Notes under the pieces: model-generated
Seen by the model: the letters and a program-made list of their open reading frames with translations, nothing else
Databases searched by the model: none
Told to the model about the DNA's origin: nothing
Source of the DNA: Symbiodinium natans
Taxonomy: Eukaryota > Sar > Dinophyceae > Suessiales > Symbiodiniaceae
Assembly (NCBI GenBank): GCA_905221605.1
Contig: CAJNDS010002100.1
Coordinates: 201,501 to 265,500 of the forward strand
Direction: 5' to 3'
Length of the DNA: 64,000 nucleotides
Position numbers and translations under genes: made by a program
In this document: positions 1 to 10,679 of the stretch, piece by piece
How positions within the stretch are numbered: the first letter of the stretch is position 1
Layout of the letters: every line of letters starts with the position of its first letter

Positions 1-26
1 CAAGCTCCGATTCGTGCGGCCGCAGG

Positions 27-77
27 CCACCGACCACCGGGCCGCCCATGGACCGACGATCGGCCCTGGAGGAGGGT
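27..77 (+). CDS. Candidate exon at left edge (partial gene)
   Basis: A GC-rich repeat-free stretch lies between an AG at 25-26 and a run into TTTAGGG repeats at 78. Several frames are open and no family is recognised. It is listed because it has the flank pattern seen at better-supported exons. Confidence 0.22.
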
Positions 78-186
78 TTAGGGTTTATAGGGTTTGGGGT
101 TTAGGGTTTAGGGTTTAGGGTTTAGGGCTTAGGGTTTAGGGTTTAGGGCTCAGGGTTTGGGGTTTAAGGTTTAGGGTTTAGGGTTT
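78..186 (+). repeat. TTTAGGG array
   Basis: About 15 near-perfect TTTAGGG heptamers with variants such as TTTGGGG and CTTAGGG directly follow the first candidate exon. Confidence 0.9.
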
Positions 187-1224
187 GGGGTCGGTTCTGT
201 CAATGGTTATGGAGTACTTTGGCGGTCATCCTCGCTCATCCTCGCTCGTCCCTATTCAGGGTCCCTTCTGGGAAAGTACGTTTATAAAATACCTAGATAG
301 ACAGGCAGGCAGATACAGATGTATATATATATATATGTATGTATACATACATAGAGAAATACAGATATTAGTCTAGTGTCACGTGGAGGGACTGAGGGGA
401 GGGAGGGAGGGAAAGGGTAAAGGCACCATCATTTCAGTCAACCCACAAATAGCCGAACATGAATCTCCAGGTTCCAGTGGTGACCATCTCAAAGCCTTCC
501 AAACATCAACAAGGGTGGAGATGTTTAGGGTTTAGGGTTTAGGGTTGAGGGTTGAGGGTTTAGGGTTTAGGGCTTAGGGCTTAGGGCTTAGGGTGTGTGG
601 GCACCCTGAAGCTCTCAAAGAGGCTTCGCGGCCCTACACCGTGATCCAAGATACCGTGAGGCACATGGCTCAGGGGGGTCTGTGGCCTGGGGTGTCCCCT
701 AGACCCTAAACCCTAAACCCTAAACCCTAAACCCTCAACCCTAAACCCTAAACCCTGAATCCTTAAACCCTTGGGCTGAGCCTTTTGGAGTACGGTACCT
801 GATGTGCTTGTGCTGTACATTCGATTCAGAGGTGGATCTGAATGGTGGTCCTTCTTCATTTATCGCCATATTTTTAGGGTATCGAACAGGGACCCAACAC
901 CCCAAGTCCCAAACTCTCAGGGTTTAGGGTTCAGGGTGTAGCCCTGAGCCTTAAATGCCAGCTGCAACGAGGAGGTTTTGTAATGGAGGGGTCCAGGGAC
1001 TGCGGACAGCCGACAGCTTCTTTGGGGCTTCAGTCGTGGGAGGAAGGAGGGTTTCGGGTTTAGGGTGGGCTGCGATGGCTTCAAGTGGCTATTTTCAGAT
1101 TTCAGGGCTTTAGGGTTTGGCACTGCTTCTTCCTGCAGTCGTGTCTGCACCAATGCCGCGTTCTGCAGTGAGGCTCAAAGGGCCTGTGGCCCGTTGTTTC
1201 ATGCGAAGAATGGGGTAATTCGCC

Positions 1225-1611
1225 ATGGTGAAAGACACGCCTGAAGCGAAGAGGAGACCTTCCGGGACGTCAAGAGTGCGATTTGACCCGGCCGCGGAGC
1301 AAAGCCAAGCAGCAGAGGTAGGGCTGAAGGACCACAACGAGAGGTTAAGCGACATCGCACGGAGGCTCTGCAATGGAGTCGAGGCCCAGGAAGAGAGAGC
1401 GCTGCAGTGGGCGAGGCTGTTGGACTCGGCTCTGAATTACAAGCTGCCCTGGAAGGACAGAGAAGTCCGCTTACGGGTGCTGTACCACTGCTTATATGGC
1501 CTGGCAGATGCGAAGGCTCTTCCAAGCGTCCCCACTGCCTTGCTGACCCAGCCATGTTCAGTGGAAGGGGCGGACAAGCGCGTCCAGGCCAACATTGAAG
1601 CTGGGATGTAG
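1225..1611 (+). CDS. Hypothetical protein, 128 codons, intronless
   Basis: ATG at 1225 (context gccATGG) to TAG at 1609-1611. The product is not recognised. It is charged and probably mostly helical, with a stretch near residues 32-75 rich in Glu, Arg and Leu (for example ERLSDIARRLCNGVEAQEE). A 154-codon frame is open on the opposite strand, but its composition (Pro/Ser/Arg/Cys-rich) looks like a shadow. The ORF contains no telomere-type repeats, unlike both flanks. It could be a whole small gene or a long exon. Confidence 0.45.
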   Translation: MVKDTPEAKRRPSGTSRVRFDPAAEQSQAAEVGLKDHNERLSDIARRLCNGVEAQEERALQWARLLDSALNYKLPWKDREVRLRVLYHCLYGLADAKALPSVPTALLTQPCSVEGADKRVQANIEAGM

Positions 1612-1876
1612 TTTGGGACTGCCTTTGGATCTTTGTGTTTTCGTACTCATTGTTTCTGATCAAACCCTGGGTTCCCTGCCATGTATCCTGGATAATGAGC
1701 TCCCTGTAGACCCCAAACGGCCCCTAAGCCCTAAAGCCAAGAACCCTAGAAACCCTGGAAGCCCCTGTATAAGTTCTCAACCCTAAACCCTAAACCCCTA
1801 AACACCCTAAACCCTAAACCCCTAAACCCCCAAACCCTAAACCCTAAACCCCTTTTTTTTGGACTCGCCAGCCCAG

Positions 1877-2322
1877 GAGAGTCTGCGCATTTCGCTTCCG
1901 GAGGCCCTGAAGCAAGTCTCCACGCAGAGGCATCCGGGCGCCTACTTCCTTCTGACCTGCCACCTGGGCAAGGCGTGTGGGGTGTGCTTGGAGGTTCATG
2001 GGCAATTCTCGAAGTAGGGTCATAACCACCCTAAGTAGGGTTGTAGGTAGAGTTACCATACTATGAACCTCCAAGGAGGGTTCGCTTCCCAAGCTCCTCA
2101 AAGCCCCCAGGCCCCCAGGTCACAACCGGCCCTAAACCCTAAACCCTAAACCCTGAAGCCTAAACCCTAAACCCTAAACCCTAAACCCCAAAACCCTAAA
2201 CCCTAAACCCTACACCCTCCACCCTCCACCCTGAACCCTAACCCTAAACCCTAAACCCTCCCTAGCCCTGGCCCCCCCCAGCCGAGCTGTCCTTTGTGGA
2301 GGAGCGCCTCCCAGCATGCCAG
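1877..2322 (+). CDS. Three-exon chain of an unrecognised gene
   Basis: Exons 1877-1993, 2076-2118 and 2282-2322 join with compatible phases. Exon 1 reads from an AG at 1875-1876 in one open frame containing ESLRISLPEALKQVSTQ and ends GAG|GTTCATGG. Exon 2 starts after CCTCCAAG in phase 0 and ends CCA G|GTCACA. Exon 3 starts CC after an AG and restores GCC, giving AELSFVEERLPACQ; its likely donor is GC. The first intron is exactly a family-B inverted-repeat element. No domain is recognised. It may belong to the same gene as exons further downstream, which cannot be shown from DNA. Confidence 0.55.
1994..2075 (+). mobile_element. Family-B introner-like element forming a complete intron
   Basis: Begins GTTCATGG just after TTGGAG and ends ATGAACCTCCAAG, so the ends are inverted repeats (GGAGGTTCAT / ATGAACCTCC). 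The interior carries AAGTAGGG and GGTTGTAG motifs found in other B copies. The GT and AG splice dinucleotides lie in the terminal repeats, and the flanking exons stay in phase 0 across it. Confidence 0.7.
2130..2266 (+). repeat. CCCTAAA array upstream of exon 2282-2322
   Basis: About 15 CCCTAAA units with CCCTCCA and CCCTGAA variants fill most of the 163-bp intron before the AG at 2280-2281. Confidence 0.85.
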
Positions 2323-2404
2323 GGCTTCCCTTGGCTCACGTTTGGCGTGATCCTGCTCTTGCTGGGGGCGTCTCGGCTTGTCTCGGGTCCAGGGCTCTGG
2401 GGGC

Positions 2405-2592
2405 TTGGGTGTTTAGGGGTGCTCTTTTTTCTTTCCTTTCTATCTTTCTTTCCGTTCTTTCTTTCTTTCTTCCTTCCTTCCTTGGGTGTTTAGGGGTGCT
2501 CTTTCTTTATTTCCTTTCTTTCCCTTCTTTCCCTTCTTTCCCTTCTTTCCTTTCTTTCTTTCTTTTTACTTATTTGTTTGTTCATTTTTGAT
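2405..2592 (+). repeat. Pyrimidine-rich (CTTT)n-like microsatellite
   Basis: Long T/C-only runs built on CTTT, CTTC and CCTT units. The small ORFs across it (Phe/Leu/Ser-rich) are products of the repeat. Confidence 0.85.
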
Positions 2593-3367
2593 GGTTTTTA
2601 ATGGCTGTGCGGCACCAGAGGCTTTCAAGGGCGCTGGGGTCTGGTGATGTGCTTCTTCCACCTTTCTCCCATGGGGGTGTCGAAAGAATCGAGGCGTTGC
2701 CCCGATGCAGGGGTAGAGAGAAGCTCAACACTGCACTCGACACTTCTGGACATGACATACAAGACTACGCCCCTTTTTTGTAAGCAAGGGGGTTCATGAG
2801 TAGAACAAATGCAAGAAAAGTAGGAATAACAACATACAGAATTAGACATTTTGCATTCAAGGGTTAATAAACAACAGCTCACATCGTGGAGTTCAGCAAG
2901 CTGCGAGATTAAAGGCCGAACTTGTGGCCCCTTGGAGGAGATTGTTGCAAGAAATGCTTTTGTAGAGATCTAAAAATCCCCAAGTTCAAACCCCGAGTCG
3001 CTGGCCCTTACCTGACTGGCAGCCTGTGCCACGCTGTCTAGGACAAGGAGTGGTGCCATATGCGTTCCACAGAAAGGTTGGAATTGAAGGTGTGGCTCTA
3101 ATCCCTACAAGGCTAGAGCTTGGGTCGCAACATGGGGGCTGGGGGGCAAAATGGAATGGCCAGTCGCTGTGGGTTACTTTTCCCTTGCCGCCGCCTCCAC
3201 ACTCTGGGGAGAGGCTTGAGTATGAGATCTTCCACTCCAACCCTTCAACCTTAAACCCTACACCCTGAAACTTAAGCCCTGAAACCCTCCAAGCCTTCTT
3301 ACCCTAAACCCTAAACCCTAAAAAACCCAGACCCCTAAACCCCTAAACCGCTGAACCCCTCCCCCAG

Positions 3368-3437
3368 GTCCTTTGCGGCCCGGGCCGCGCCGAGACCCCG
3401 GTCGCCTTGCCGGCGCAAGGCTGGGCCGAGGCCCGGG
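3368..3437 (+). CDS. Candidate exon, unknown gene
   Basis: A 70-bp GC-rich block between CCCCAG and a GT donor (GTTCGG), CCCTAAA tracts before and TTTAGGG array after (3467-3535). One open frame reads GPGRAETPVALPAQGWAEAR. No family is recognised, and GC-rich composition keeps several frames open. Confidence 0.35.
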
Positions 3438-3665
3438 GTTCGGGGTTGAGAGCTTTTCGGATTTTGGTTTAGGGTTTAGGGTTTAGGGTTTAATGTTTAG
3501 GGTTTAGGGTTTAGGGTTTAGGGTTTAGGGTTCAGGAGGTTTGGGGTTTGGGGTTGAGAGTTTCGGATGGAGGTGTTGGGGCTTGGAGTTCAAAGAGTGC
3601 TGGGACATGCTGGGACGTCGGCCTTCATGGCAACGTCAGTTGGCCCGCGGCTGGTAGCCCCCCTA

Positions 3666-3777
3666 CACTTAAGCCCTTCCCTTATCCCTTAACCCCTAAC
3701 CCCTAACCCCTAACCCCTAAACCCTAAACCCTAAACCCTAAACCCTAAACCCTAAACCCTAAACCCTAAACCCTAAA
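3666..3777 (+). repeat. CCCTAA / CCCTAAA array
   Basis: Starts with CCCCTAA units and becomes about nine perfect CCCTAAA heptamers. Confidence 0.9.
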
Positions 3778-3798
3778 GTGTGTCACGCACTTTTCCAG

Positions 3799-3838
3799 TT
3801 GCTTCTAGCATATTTGCCGGTTCTTCGTGCTGGCAGAG
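3799..3838 (+). CDS. Candidate small exon
   Basis: 40 bp between TTTTCCAG and AGAG|GTCTCC, directly after a CCCTAAA array. The open frame gives LLLAYLPVLRAGR, hydrophobic. Both splice sites look plausible, but the piece is too short to identify. Confidence 0.28.
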
Positions 3839-3979
3839 GTCTCCTTGCCAGCCCCAACTGGTGCTGCGCAGACGGCCCCCTGGACTGGATTCCCCTACGC
3901 CCTAAGGCCCAAACCCTAAACCCCCTAAACCCTCAACCCTCAACCCTCAACCCTAAACTCTAAACCCTAAACCGTGAAC

Positions 3980-5190
3980 ACCCTGCACAGCCTGGAAAGC
4001 CTGTTCCTGTTCCTGTTCCTGTTCCGTTTGCATCATCGTCGGAAGTCGGACGAGATGTGGTTGCACTGAATTAGGCACAGTCCTTAAATCATACTATGGA
4101 TCCCTTTATAGTTGAAGATATATATTCCTTAACTAAGGGTTCTGAGCTCTCTGGGCACTTAATTGAGCCTGGGAAAGCCCTAAAATCCTGAGGGTTTATC
4201 TTGGAGGGCTCTTGCTGTCAAGGAGTTTCATCGGGGGAACCCTCGCGTAGGAAGAAGACCCCCCCGCAGATTTTCAAGCACATGCGCTAAAGCTTTCTTG
4301 CAAAAAGAGATGTTCTTGCGGGCCAATGCCCCTTCATTAATGAACACACCTCAAACTCTAGCGGGGCATCCGGGATTCATCATGAACTAAGGCATGTTCT
4401 GTAACGCAGGGATCTTAGGGGCAAGAAGCTACGGTCTGAAAAGGTTGAGATGGGCGTTTGGGATTCAATGTGCGCTTGGGGCTGCGCGGGAACCAGAGAA
4501 ATTTGAGCGTTGCTTGTGTAAGGGTATCCCTTTAGGGTGGAGGGTTGAGGCATGTTCAGGGCGCAGGGAATGATTCCGGTAGCCAAGAGATCGCATAGGT
4601 TGCCGAAGATGCTAAAGACAATCTGACTTGCGGAAAGCAACCATCTTTAAGAACTTCCCAACGGGAAGTAAGTGTTGGGATTGCAAAAAAAGGGGTGCAG
4701 CAAAACGACACAACTAGAGAAGGCAGCTGGTATGAATTGTATGAACAGTGTCGCGCGCATGTAGGCGTGTGTGAGACGATGTGGCTCTTTTTACCCCCCC
4801 CCCCCCCTGGCCTTTCCAAAAGGGGACCCGACCGAACGATTGAACACAACATCCTGAACCTCACATCGTGCCCGTGACGGTTGGGTGCACTCTTCCAAAC
4901 CCCAAACTTCGGAAGTCGAACCTGTTCGGACGTATTGCAGCGAACCTCGAATGGTGCGGCAAGAGGGTGTTGTGCAGCATCCCAAGCGGTCCAAGCGTGA
5001 GCAGAGTCAGCATGGTGGACCCAACTTGAGGGTTATATCCCCCTTATGCCCTCCTTATATGCCCCCTTTTACCCCCCCCAGTACCCCCAAAACCTACAGC
5101 CCTTGACCCCAGGCTGCGGTCGCCCCGCTGCTTGTTGCAGGTGCTCTGCTGGCCTCTCGGCTGTTTAGAATGAACCGTCTGGACTAGGGC
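3980..5190. other. Repeat-poor stretch without a supported gene
   Basis: Contains a short CTGTTC tandem near 3999-4023, a polyC run at 4795-4806 and several 60-100 codon open frames on both strands. None has splice context or recognisable composition. Nothing firm is called. Confidence 0.5.
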
Positions 5191-5448
5191 CTACAAAAAC
5201 CCCTAAACCCCGAAAACCCCTAAAAAGCCCCAAAGTGCCCTAAAGCCCTTAAACACCCCCTGAAAATCCTAGAAACCCCTAAAAGCCCCCCTGAAAAACC
5301 CAAAAGTGCCCTAATAAGACCCTAAACCCTGTAGGGCTGTAGGGCAGCTTCGGCCGGGAGTCAGAGCTCGGTGGCAGGGTACAGGGCGGCACCCGGGGCT
5401 TTTGAAGGAAGTTCCGGGCCGAAGGGTCCCAGAGACGCCAATGCCCCT

Positions 5449-5640
5449 TAATTACAAGGAATCTTCCCTTAAACCATATAAGGAACCCTCTTAGTCTTTA
5501 AGGAAATATTCATTCAAGCTATATAAAAGGAACCCTCTTACTGTTTAAGGAAATATTCCCTTAAAACCACATAAAAGGAACCCCTCTTACTGTTTGAGGG
5601 AAACATTCCTTGGTTGAGGGGGTCTTGGAGTCCCTAAAGG
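5449..5640 (+). mobile_element. Family-D element cluster (CCTTAAACCATATAAGGAACC)
   Basis: Three relatives of a short module in tandem: CTTAAACCATATAAGGAACC, then about TTTAAGGAAATATTC, repeated with drift and ending in a GGTCTTGGAGTCCCT motif. The same module recurs at 9476-9535, 10113-10206, 28470-28530 and 38104-38235. The palindromic TTAAGG...CCTTAA parts suggest a foldback element. Confidence 0.55.
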
Positions 5641-5692
5641 GGGTCTGGATTCAACAAGGCCATCCTGGGAGGCCTTTTTTTGCTTTTGTTGT

Positions 5693-5739
5693 AGGGTTTA
5701 GGGTTTAGGGTTTAGGGTTTAGGGTTTAGGGTTTAGGGG
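5693..5739 (+). repeat. TTTAGGG array
   Basis: Six to seven near-perfect TTTAGGG units follow the family-D cluster. Confidence 0.9.
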
Positions 5740-6200
5740 TCTTTGAGTACAGCTCTATGCTATCATGTGACAGGACGTTTTTGTCTGGATGATGGTATGA
5801 TACTAGGTAGGCCCTTGGGACATGTTATAGCTTTCCTTTGTTGGGTTTCAAGAGGGGTCATGCTCAGGAATATTTTCCAGAGGGCTCCAAGGACAACCCT
5901 AGGATATGATGATCCCCACAGACATGGTGCGAAAGGTGACCCTTCGGCGGGTGACCTCCAGTCGTGCACAGGTTGGGGCATGCGGGAGCAGGGTTTGTCG
6001 CCCTTCGGGCCCCATAAACCCTAAACCCTAAACCCTAAACCCTAAACCCTAAACCCTAAACGTAAACCCTGCATCCTCACCCTAAACCGTAAATTCGGAG
6101 TCTGCCGTTTGTTTGGGGTCCTATGGAGGGCTCTGAACGGAACTTCAGCAATCGTAGCTTGTTGCACTGAAGGGGCTGAGACTGGAGCCGGTACTTGGAG

Positions 6201-6333
6201 GTTCATGGTACTTTTTAACAAATTATAACTGTACTTATAACTGTACTTATAACCCTCTTAGGCCACTTAAAGGGCTTATTCGTGGGTTATGAGTACGGTT
6301 ATAACTGGTTAAGAAGTACCATGAACCTCCAAG
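6201..6333 (+). mobile_element. Family-B introner-like element
   Basis: Starts GTTCATGG after ACTTGGAG and ends CCATGAACCTCCAAG. The interior has repeated ATAACTGTACTTATAA motifs and their complements. GT and AG sit at the ends as in the 1994-2075 copy. The frame downstream (YFMAAMYVSSRHPP from 6334) is open, but exon phase across the element could not be reconciled. Confidence 0.6.
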
Positions 6334-6571
6334 TACTTCATGGCAGCCATGTATGTCAGCTCTAGGCATCCACCGAGTAGTGACGCCAGCGATGTTGCGG
6401 CTACCTTGAGGCCCCCAAGTCTTCGACCCTGAGCCTTATGAGCCCTCAGCCTTGGATCCTTGCTCCTCTGCCCCAAGCGCCCCTGCAACCCCTAAACTCG
6501 AAACTCTAAACCCTAAACCCTTAGCTCTACACCCTAAACCCTAAACCCTATACAGCAGCCCTAAACCGCAG

Positions 6572-6596
6572 GACTGGAGCTTGCTGCTTTGCTTGG
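6572..6596 (+). CDS. Candidate microexon
   Basis: 25 bp between CCGCAG and a strong GTATGT donor, after CCCTAAA repeats; open frame DWSLLLCL. Too short to assign. Listed for its unusually good donor. Confidence 0.25.
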
Positions 6597-7015
6597 GTAT
6601 GTTGAGCATTGGTGCGGCCAACCGTACCTTGGACTTGCCTTGTGACAAGAGGGCTTTCTGTAATCCTCAGTTCAGGGTGCAGAGTTTAGGGTTTGGAGCT
6701 TAGGGTTTAGGACCTTTGAGCTTGAACTTCATGAAAGCCAGCCTGTGGCTTCTCCGAGCAAGCCTTGAAAAAGCCTTGGAATTCTAAATTCGGATTCTTG
6801 TCTTGTGGTCGTTTCTTCAGGAGTTCTGCAAAAAGGTGCTTGCAAAAGGAACCCTAACTTAAACAAGCCAGCCTCCAACCGTGTATGGCTTGTTGCGAAG
6901 GGACTCCTGCTTCTCAGGCGACGTGCGCGTCGGACAAGAGAACGCGAGCTTCTCAGCAAGCTGCTTCGCAAGCTGTGAGGCCTCGAAACCCTAAAACCCC
7001 CAAAGCAAGCCCCCC

Positions 7016-7125
7016 CTAAACCCTAAACCCCAAACCCCAAACCCTAAACTCTAAACGCTAAACCCTAAACCCTAAACCCTAAACCCTAAACCCTAAACCC
7101 TAAACCCTAAACCCTAAACCGGACA
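7016..7125 (+). repeat. CCCTAAA array
   Basis: Mostly perfect heptamers with a few CCCCAAA variants. Confidence 0.9.
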
Positions 7126-7311
7126 CCAACCCCACAAGCCCAAACCCTACACCGTTAAGCCGACGCTCGCCACAAATCCCGGACATAAACACCCGAAGCG
7201 TTTAAGCCAAACCCCACTCCCTGAACCCCGAACCCTAGCCACTGAAACCCTGAACCTTGCAGTAACTTTGGCTTCAGGGCTTTTAGGGTTTCGGGTTTAG
7301 GGTATCGGGTT

Positions 7312-7495
7312 ACCCTAAACCCTAAACCCTAAATTAAACCCTAAACCCTAAACCCTGAACCCTGAACCCTGAACCCTAAACCCTAAACCCCTAAACCCTA
7401 AACCCTAAACCCTAAACCCTAAACTCCTAAACCCTAAACCCTAAACCCTAAACCCTAAACCCTAAACCCTAAACCCTGAACCCTGAACCCTGAAC
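7312..7495 (+). repeat. CCCTAAA array with CCCTGAA sub-blocks
   Basis: About 25 heptamers. CCCTGAA variants occur in runs (7352-7373, 7477-7495), which suggests local homogenisation. Confidence 0.9.
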
Positions 7496-7501
7496 CTCCA
7501 G

Positions 7502-7553
7502 GATGCTTCGAGAGCACCAAGCCTCTCCCTCCCCGTTGCGCGGGAGCCGCTAG
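7502..7553 (+). CDS. Candidate exon
   Basis: Follows the CCCTAAA/CCCTGAA array and CCTCCAG; open frame DASRAPSLSLPVAREPL; donor CTAG|GTGTGG. No family recognised. Downstream sequence turns to TTTAGGG-like and T/G-rich repeats. Confidence 0.35.
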
Positions 7554-7911
7554 GTGTGGTGTCCCTTGGCCGGGCATTCTTTTAGGGTTCAGGGGGTGGT
7601 CCCTTGGCTGCAGGCTTTTGCCTGTTTTTTGGGGAGGGATTCTGTTGGGTTCAGGGTTGAGGTTTTTTTTGGCTTTTCGGTTGTTTTTTTTTGGATTTTC
7701 GGTGATTTTCGGGTTTTTCGGTTGTTTCGGGGGGTTCCGGCTTTCCAGGGCTTAGGATCCAGGGTTCGGACGGTTGAAGCCGAACCCCGAACCCTAACCC
7801 TAAATCCCTAAACCCTAAGCCCAAATCCCGAAATCCCGAAATCCCGAAATCCCGAAATCCCTAAATCCCTAAATCCCTTAATCCCTTAATCCTAACCGCA
7901 AAACCGCAGAG

Positions 7912-7965
7912 GTGCCTTCGCACACCTGCCAACGGCTCCTCGAGCGCTGTCTTGGGAAGCAGGAG
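7912..7965 (+). CDS. Candidate exon with GTAAAG donor
   Basis: After CCGCAGAG and before a consensus-like GTAAAG donor. The open frame VPSHTCQRLLERCLGKQE looks amphipathic and helical. CCCTAAA-type repeats precede it and TTTAGGG-type follow near 7998. Function unknown. Confidence 0.45.
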
Positions 7966-8042
7966 GTAAAGTCCTCTTTGATGGTTTTAGGGCGGGTTTA
8001 AGGGATTTAGGGTTTAGGGTTTCGTGTTTGGGGTTAAAGGTT

Positions 8043-8148
8043 GAGATGTTCCCCCTATACTAACAGTCCTTAGTAGGGATTACAATTGGGGCCCAGTAGG
8101 TATTACAATCCCGATTGAGGACTGTTAGTATAAGGGGGAACGTCCCAA
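8043..8148 (+). mobile_element. Family-A inverted-repeat element
   Basis: Left end GAGATGTTCCCCCTATACTA, right end AGTATAAGGGGGAACGTCCC: near-perfect inverted repeats of about 30 bp around ACAGTCCTTA / GAGGACTGTT. The interior has GGGATTACAATT...AATCCC. The same family recurs at least ten times in the window. Confidence 0.75.
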
Positions 8149-8159
8149 AGTAGAGTCCT

Positions 8160-8370
8160 CTAAGGATTTCAGGGGTTTGAGCGTTTAAGGGTTTGAGCGT
8201 TTAAGGGTTTGAGGGTTTAAGGGTTTATGGGTTTCAGGGGTTCAAGGTGTAAGGGTTTCATGGTTTGAGGTTTAGGGGTTTGAGGGTTCAAGGGTTTGAG
8301 GGTTTGAGTGTGGGTTTAAGGGTTTGAGGGTTTGAGTGTCTTCAGGGTCTTCAGGTTGTAGGCTTTAGGG
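8160..8370 (+). repeat. Degenerate GGGTTTGAG/GGGTTTAAG repeat
   Basis: Irregular tandem of AGGGTTTGAGNGTTTA-type units, a diverged TTTAGGG relative. Confidence 0.7.
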
Positions 8371-9096
8371 GCGCCTGTAGCGCTGCGAGATGAAGTGACG
8401 TGCACGGGCGCTCTTTTTCAAGACCGGGGTCCCTTCGAGGTTCTCGTGTGAAGGAAGGCCGTGAAGACCGAACCAGAAGGAGCCCAAGTACACCCCTAAC
8501 AAAGGAATATGCCTATTAAATCACAATACAGCTCCCCTGGCGTAATTTAAGGCGTATTCCTTTTGCATGGGGGTTCGGGCTTTCTGGCAACCAGAAAGGG
8601 ACCCTGATGTTGAAAGCTGCCCGCATGTTGCGCCATGTTTGAGTTGGGGGCATGCTGCGATGCCGCACGCCGCCCAAGCCCTTAAGAAGGGCCGAATCAT
8701 CTCATGCGGTGCGACAAGGCCAAAACACCCCAAACCATGTCCCAAAGTGCCCAAATCCTAAACCTGAAGCCCTATAATCCCTGAACTCTCAGTGTTTCTA
8801 CGGGTAGCATTATAGGGCCCTCAATATGGTCCCTTACTCCTTTAAAGGGTTCTGAAGTAAGGGTGCTTGGGCTGTCCCTAAGATAATCCCTTCCCCCTAT
8901 TTCTAAATCCGCCCCTCCCCCCGCAAATCTGAAATTCGCCCGGGGCAGAAAAATATTTAAAATTATGGGGGGCCTAAACCCTAAAACCTGAATTCCGAAG
9001 CCGGCGGGGTCCGGGAAAAATATATTAAGGGGGTTTTAGTATTGGGGGAGGGTTAGGGTACCTACCCAAGAAGGGACCATTCCGCAGACTGTGCGG

Positions 9097-9115
9097 GGGG
9101 GGGGGGGGGGGGGGA
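9097..9115. repeat. Poly-G run
   Basis: About 19 consecutive G. Confidence 0.9.
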
Positions 9116-9357
9116 TCGGGCCTGCAAGCCTTTACCATCTTCAAAGCCGGATGGCTCAGCACCCAAACCCAAAACCCAAAACCCAAAACCCAAAACCCTA
9201 AACCGTAAACCCTAAACCCTAAACCCTAAACCCTAAATCCTAAACCCTAAACCCTAACCCTAAACCCTAAACCCTGAACCCTGAACCCTGAACCCCAAAC
9301 CCCTAAGGCCCTCAACTCCCCAGTCAGAGTGAGCCCCTGGGTGTGTCCCCCGCCCAG

Positions 9358-9410
9358 AGCACAATCCTGGTCGAGAAGTTTGGCAGCTGGGAGCACCCAG
9401 AGACTCCAAT
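9358..9410 (+). CDS. Candidate exon, FGSWE motif
   Basis: Acceptor CGCCCAG; open frame STILVEKFGSWEHPETPI, followed by a TTTAGGG array at 9414-9466. The FGSWEHPE core resembles FESWEEPTD in the exon at 32242 of the CNBD gene, so it may be an upstream exon of that gene or of a relative. A GC donor after TGG GA would join it in phase to exon 9743-9770. Confidence 0.45.
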
Positions 9411-9587
9411 AGGGTTTAGGGTTTAGGGTTTAGGGTTGAGGGTTTAGGGTTTAGGGTTTAGGGTCTGACTTCAGGAATTTTCCTCAAACCATATAAGGAG
9501 CCCCTAATACATTTTAAGGACCGTTTCTGGGAGCCTGCTCCTGTGAGGCATCTGCTGCTGTGAAAGCCTGAACGCGAAAGCCCCCCC

Positions 9588-9730
9588 TAAACCCTAAACC
9601 CTAAACCCCAAACCCTAAACCCTAAACCCCAAACCCCAAACCCCAAACCCTAAACCCGAAACCCTAAACCCTAAACCCTGAACCCTAAACCCCAAACCCC
9701 AAACCCTAAACCCTAAACCCTGAACCCTAA
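9588..9730 (+). repeat. CCCTAAA array with CCCCAAA variants
   Basis: About 20 heptamers, alternating CCCTAAA and CCCCAAA blocks, directly upstream of the acceptor at 9742. Confidence 0.9.
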
Positions 9731-9742
9731 GCCTTCTGGCAG

Positions 9743-9770
9743 GGGCCAGCGGCGCGGTGGCACAGCCGAG
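9743..9770 (+). CDS. Candidate 28-bp exon
   Basis: Between TGGCAG and GAG|GTGGGT. It reads EGQRRGGTAE if joined in phase 2 to 9358-9396. Splice-site context is good; identity unknown. Confidence 0.3.
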
Positions 9771-9797
9771 GTGGGTGGGCTGTTTGGGACGTATCTT

Positions 9798-9891
9798 GGG
9801 ATGTTCGCCTTATACTAACGGCTCCTGAGTAGGGATAAGCAGTAACCCCCGATTTTAATCACCATTAAGGACTGTTAGCATAAGGGGGAAC
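9798..9891 (+). mobile_element. Family-A inverted-repeat element
   Basis: Left end GGGATGTTCGCCTTATACTA, right end TAGCATAAGGGGGAAC; core CGGCTCCTGAG / TAAGGACTGT. More diverged than the 10578 copy. Confidence 0.65.
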
Positions 9892-10112
9892 AAGCAAGTT
9901 CAAGACGTGCATCCTTCCACCCCCTAAATCTCTGCAAGCCCTAGACTGCACGCAACAAAGCCACCCCAAGCACGATAAGCGCTGCTACGATGTATATTAC
10001 TGGTTAAGGGTTTAGGTTTAGGGTTTCGGGTTTCGGGCTTAGGATCAATCTCATCTGGTTTTGAAAAGCCGCTTCCCACGTGAAACGCCAGGCACCTAGA
10101 GACTCCACTACC

Positions 10113-10206
10113 CCTTGGTTAGGGAATATATTCCTTAAAAACCGTATCAGGAACCCTCCTTTAATTTTAAGGAAAGTTCCTTTTGTTAAGGGGTATTGGA
10201 GTTCCT
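10113..10206 (+). mobile_element. Family-D element
   Basis: Contains GGAATATATTCCTTAAA, a CCGTATCAGGAACC module and TTTTAAGGAAAGTTCC, ending GGGTATTGGAGTTCCT. Same order as the copy at 38104-38235. Confidence 0.6.
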
Positions 10207-10577
10207 GGGCATTCTAAAGCAGCGTGACCGGAGGTATAGAAGGTGAGCGACGAGTCAGTGTAAGAAACCGGAAGTCCAAGCTGCCGTGGTTTCTTTGTCT
10301 TTGTTGAACTCATTTGGGGGTTTACGAACATCGGGGACCCAAATAGAAGGTTTCCCTAAGGTACCCTAGTTCGGAAACCGGCATTTTTTTGACTTTCAAG
10401 CACATGCCTTTCTGCTTGCTTGCGTGTTTGGTGGTGGCTGACAGCTGGCAAGCAGACTTCTCGTTTTGTGTCCCTGCTAGCTTTCTGCCCTCTCTCATCG
10501 CTCTGTGTGCGCAGGTGGTGCAGATCCCGCAAAGCTTGCAAGTTCATCGAAGGCTGATGCCCTTTATGTGTTCTTTT

Positions 10578-10679
10578 TGGGATGTTCCCCCTTATACTAA
10601 CAGTCCTTTATAGGGATTGTAGTATACTCCCGAGTATAATCCCTTTTAAGGATTGTTACTATAAGGGGGAATATCCCAA
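10578..10679 (+). mobile_element. Family-A inverted-repeat element
   Basis: One of the cleanest copies: GGGATGTTCCCCCTTATACT at the left, AAGGGGGAATATCCCA at the right, core ACAGTCCTTTA / TAAGGATTGT. Confidence 0.75.
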
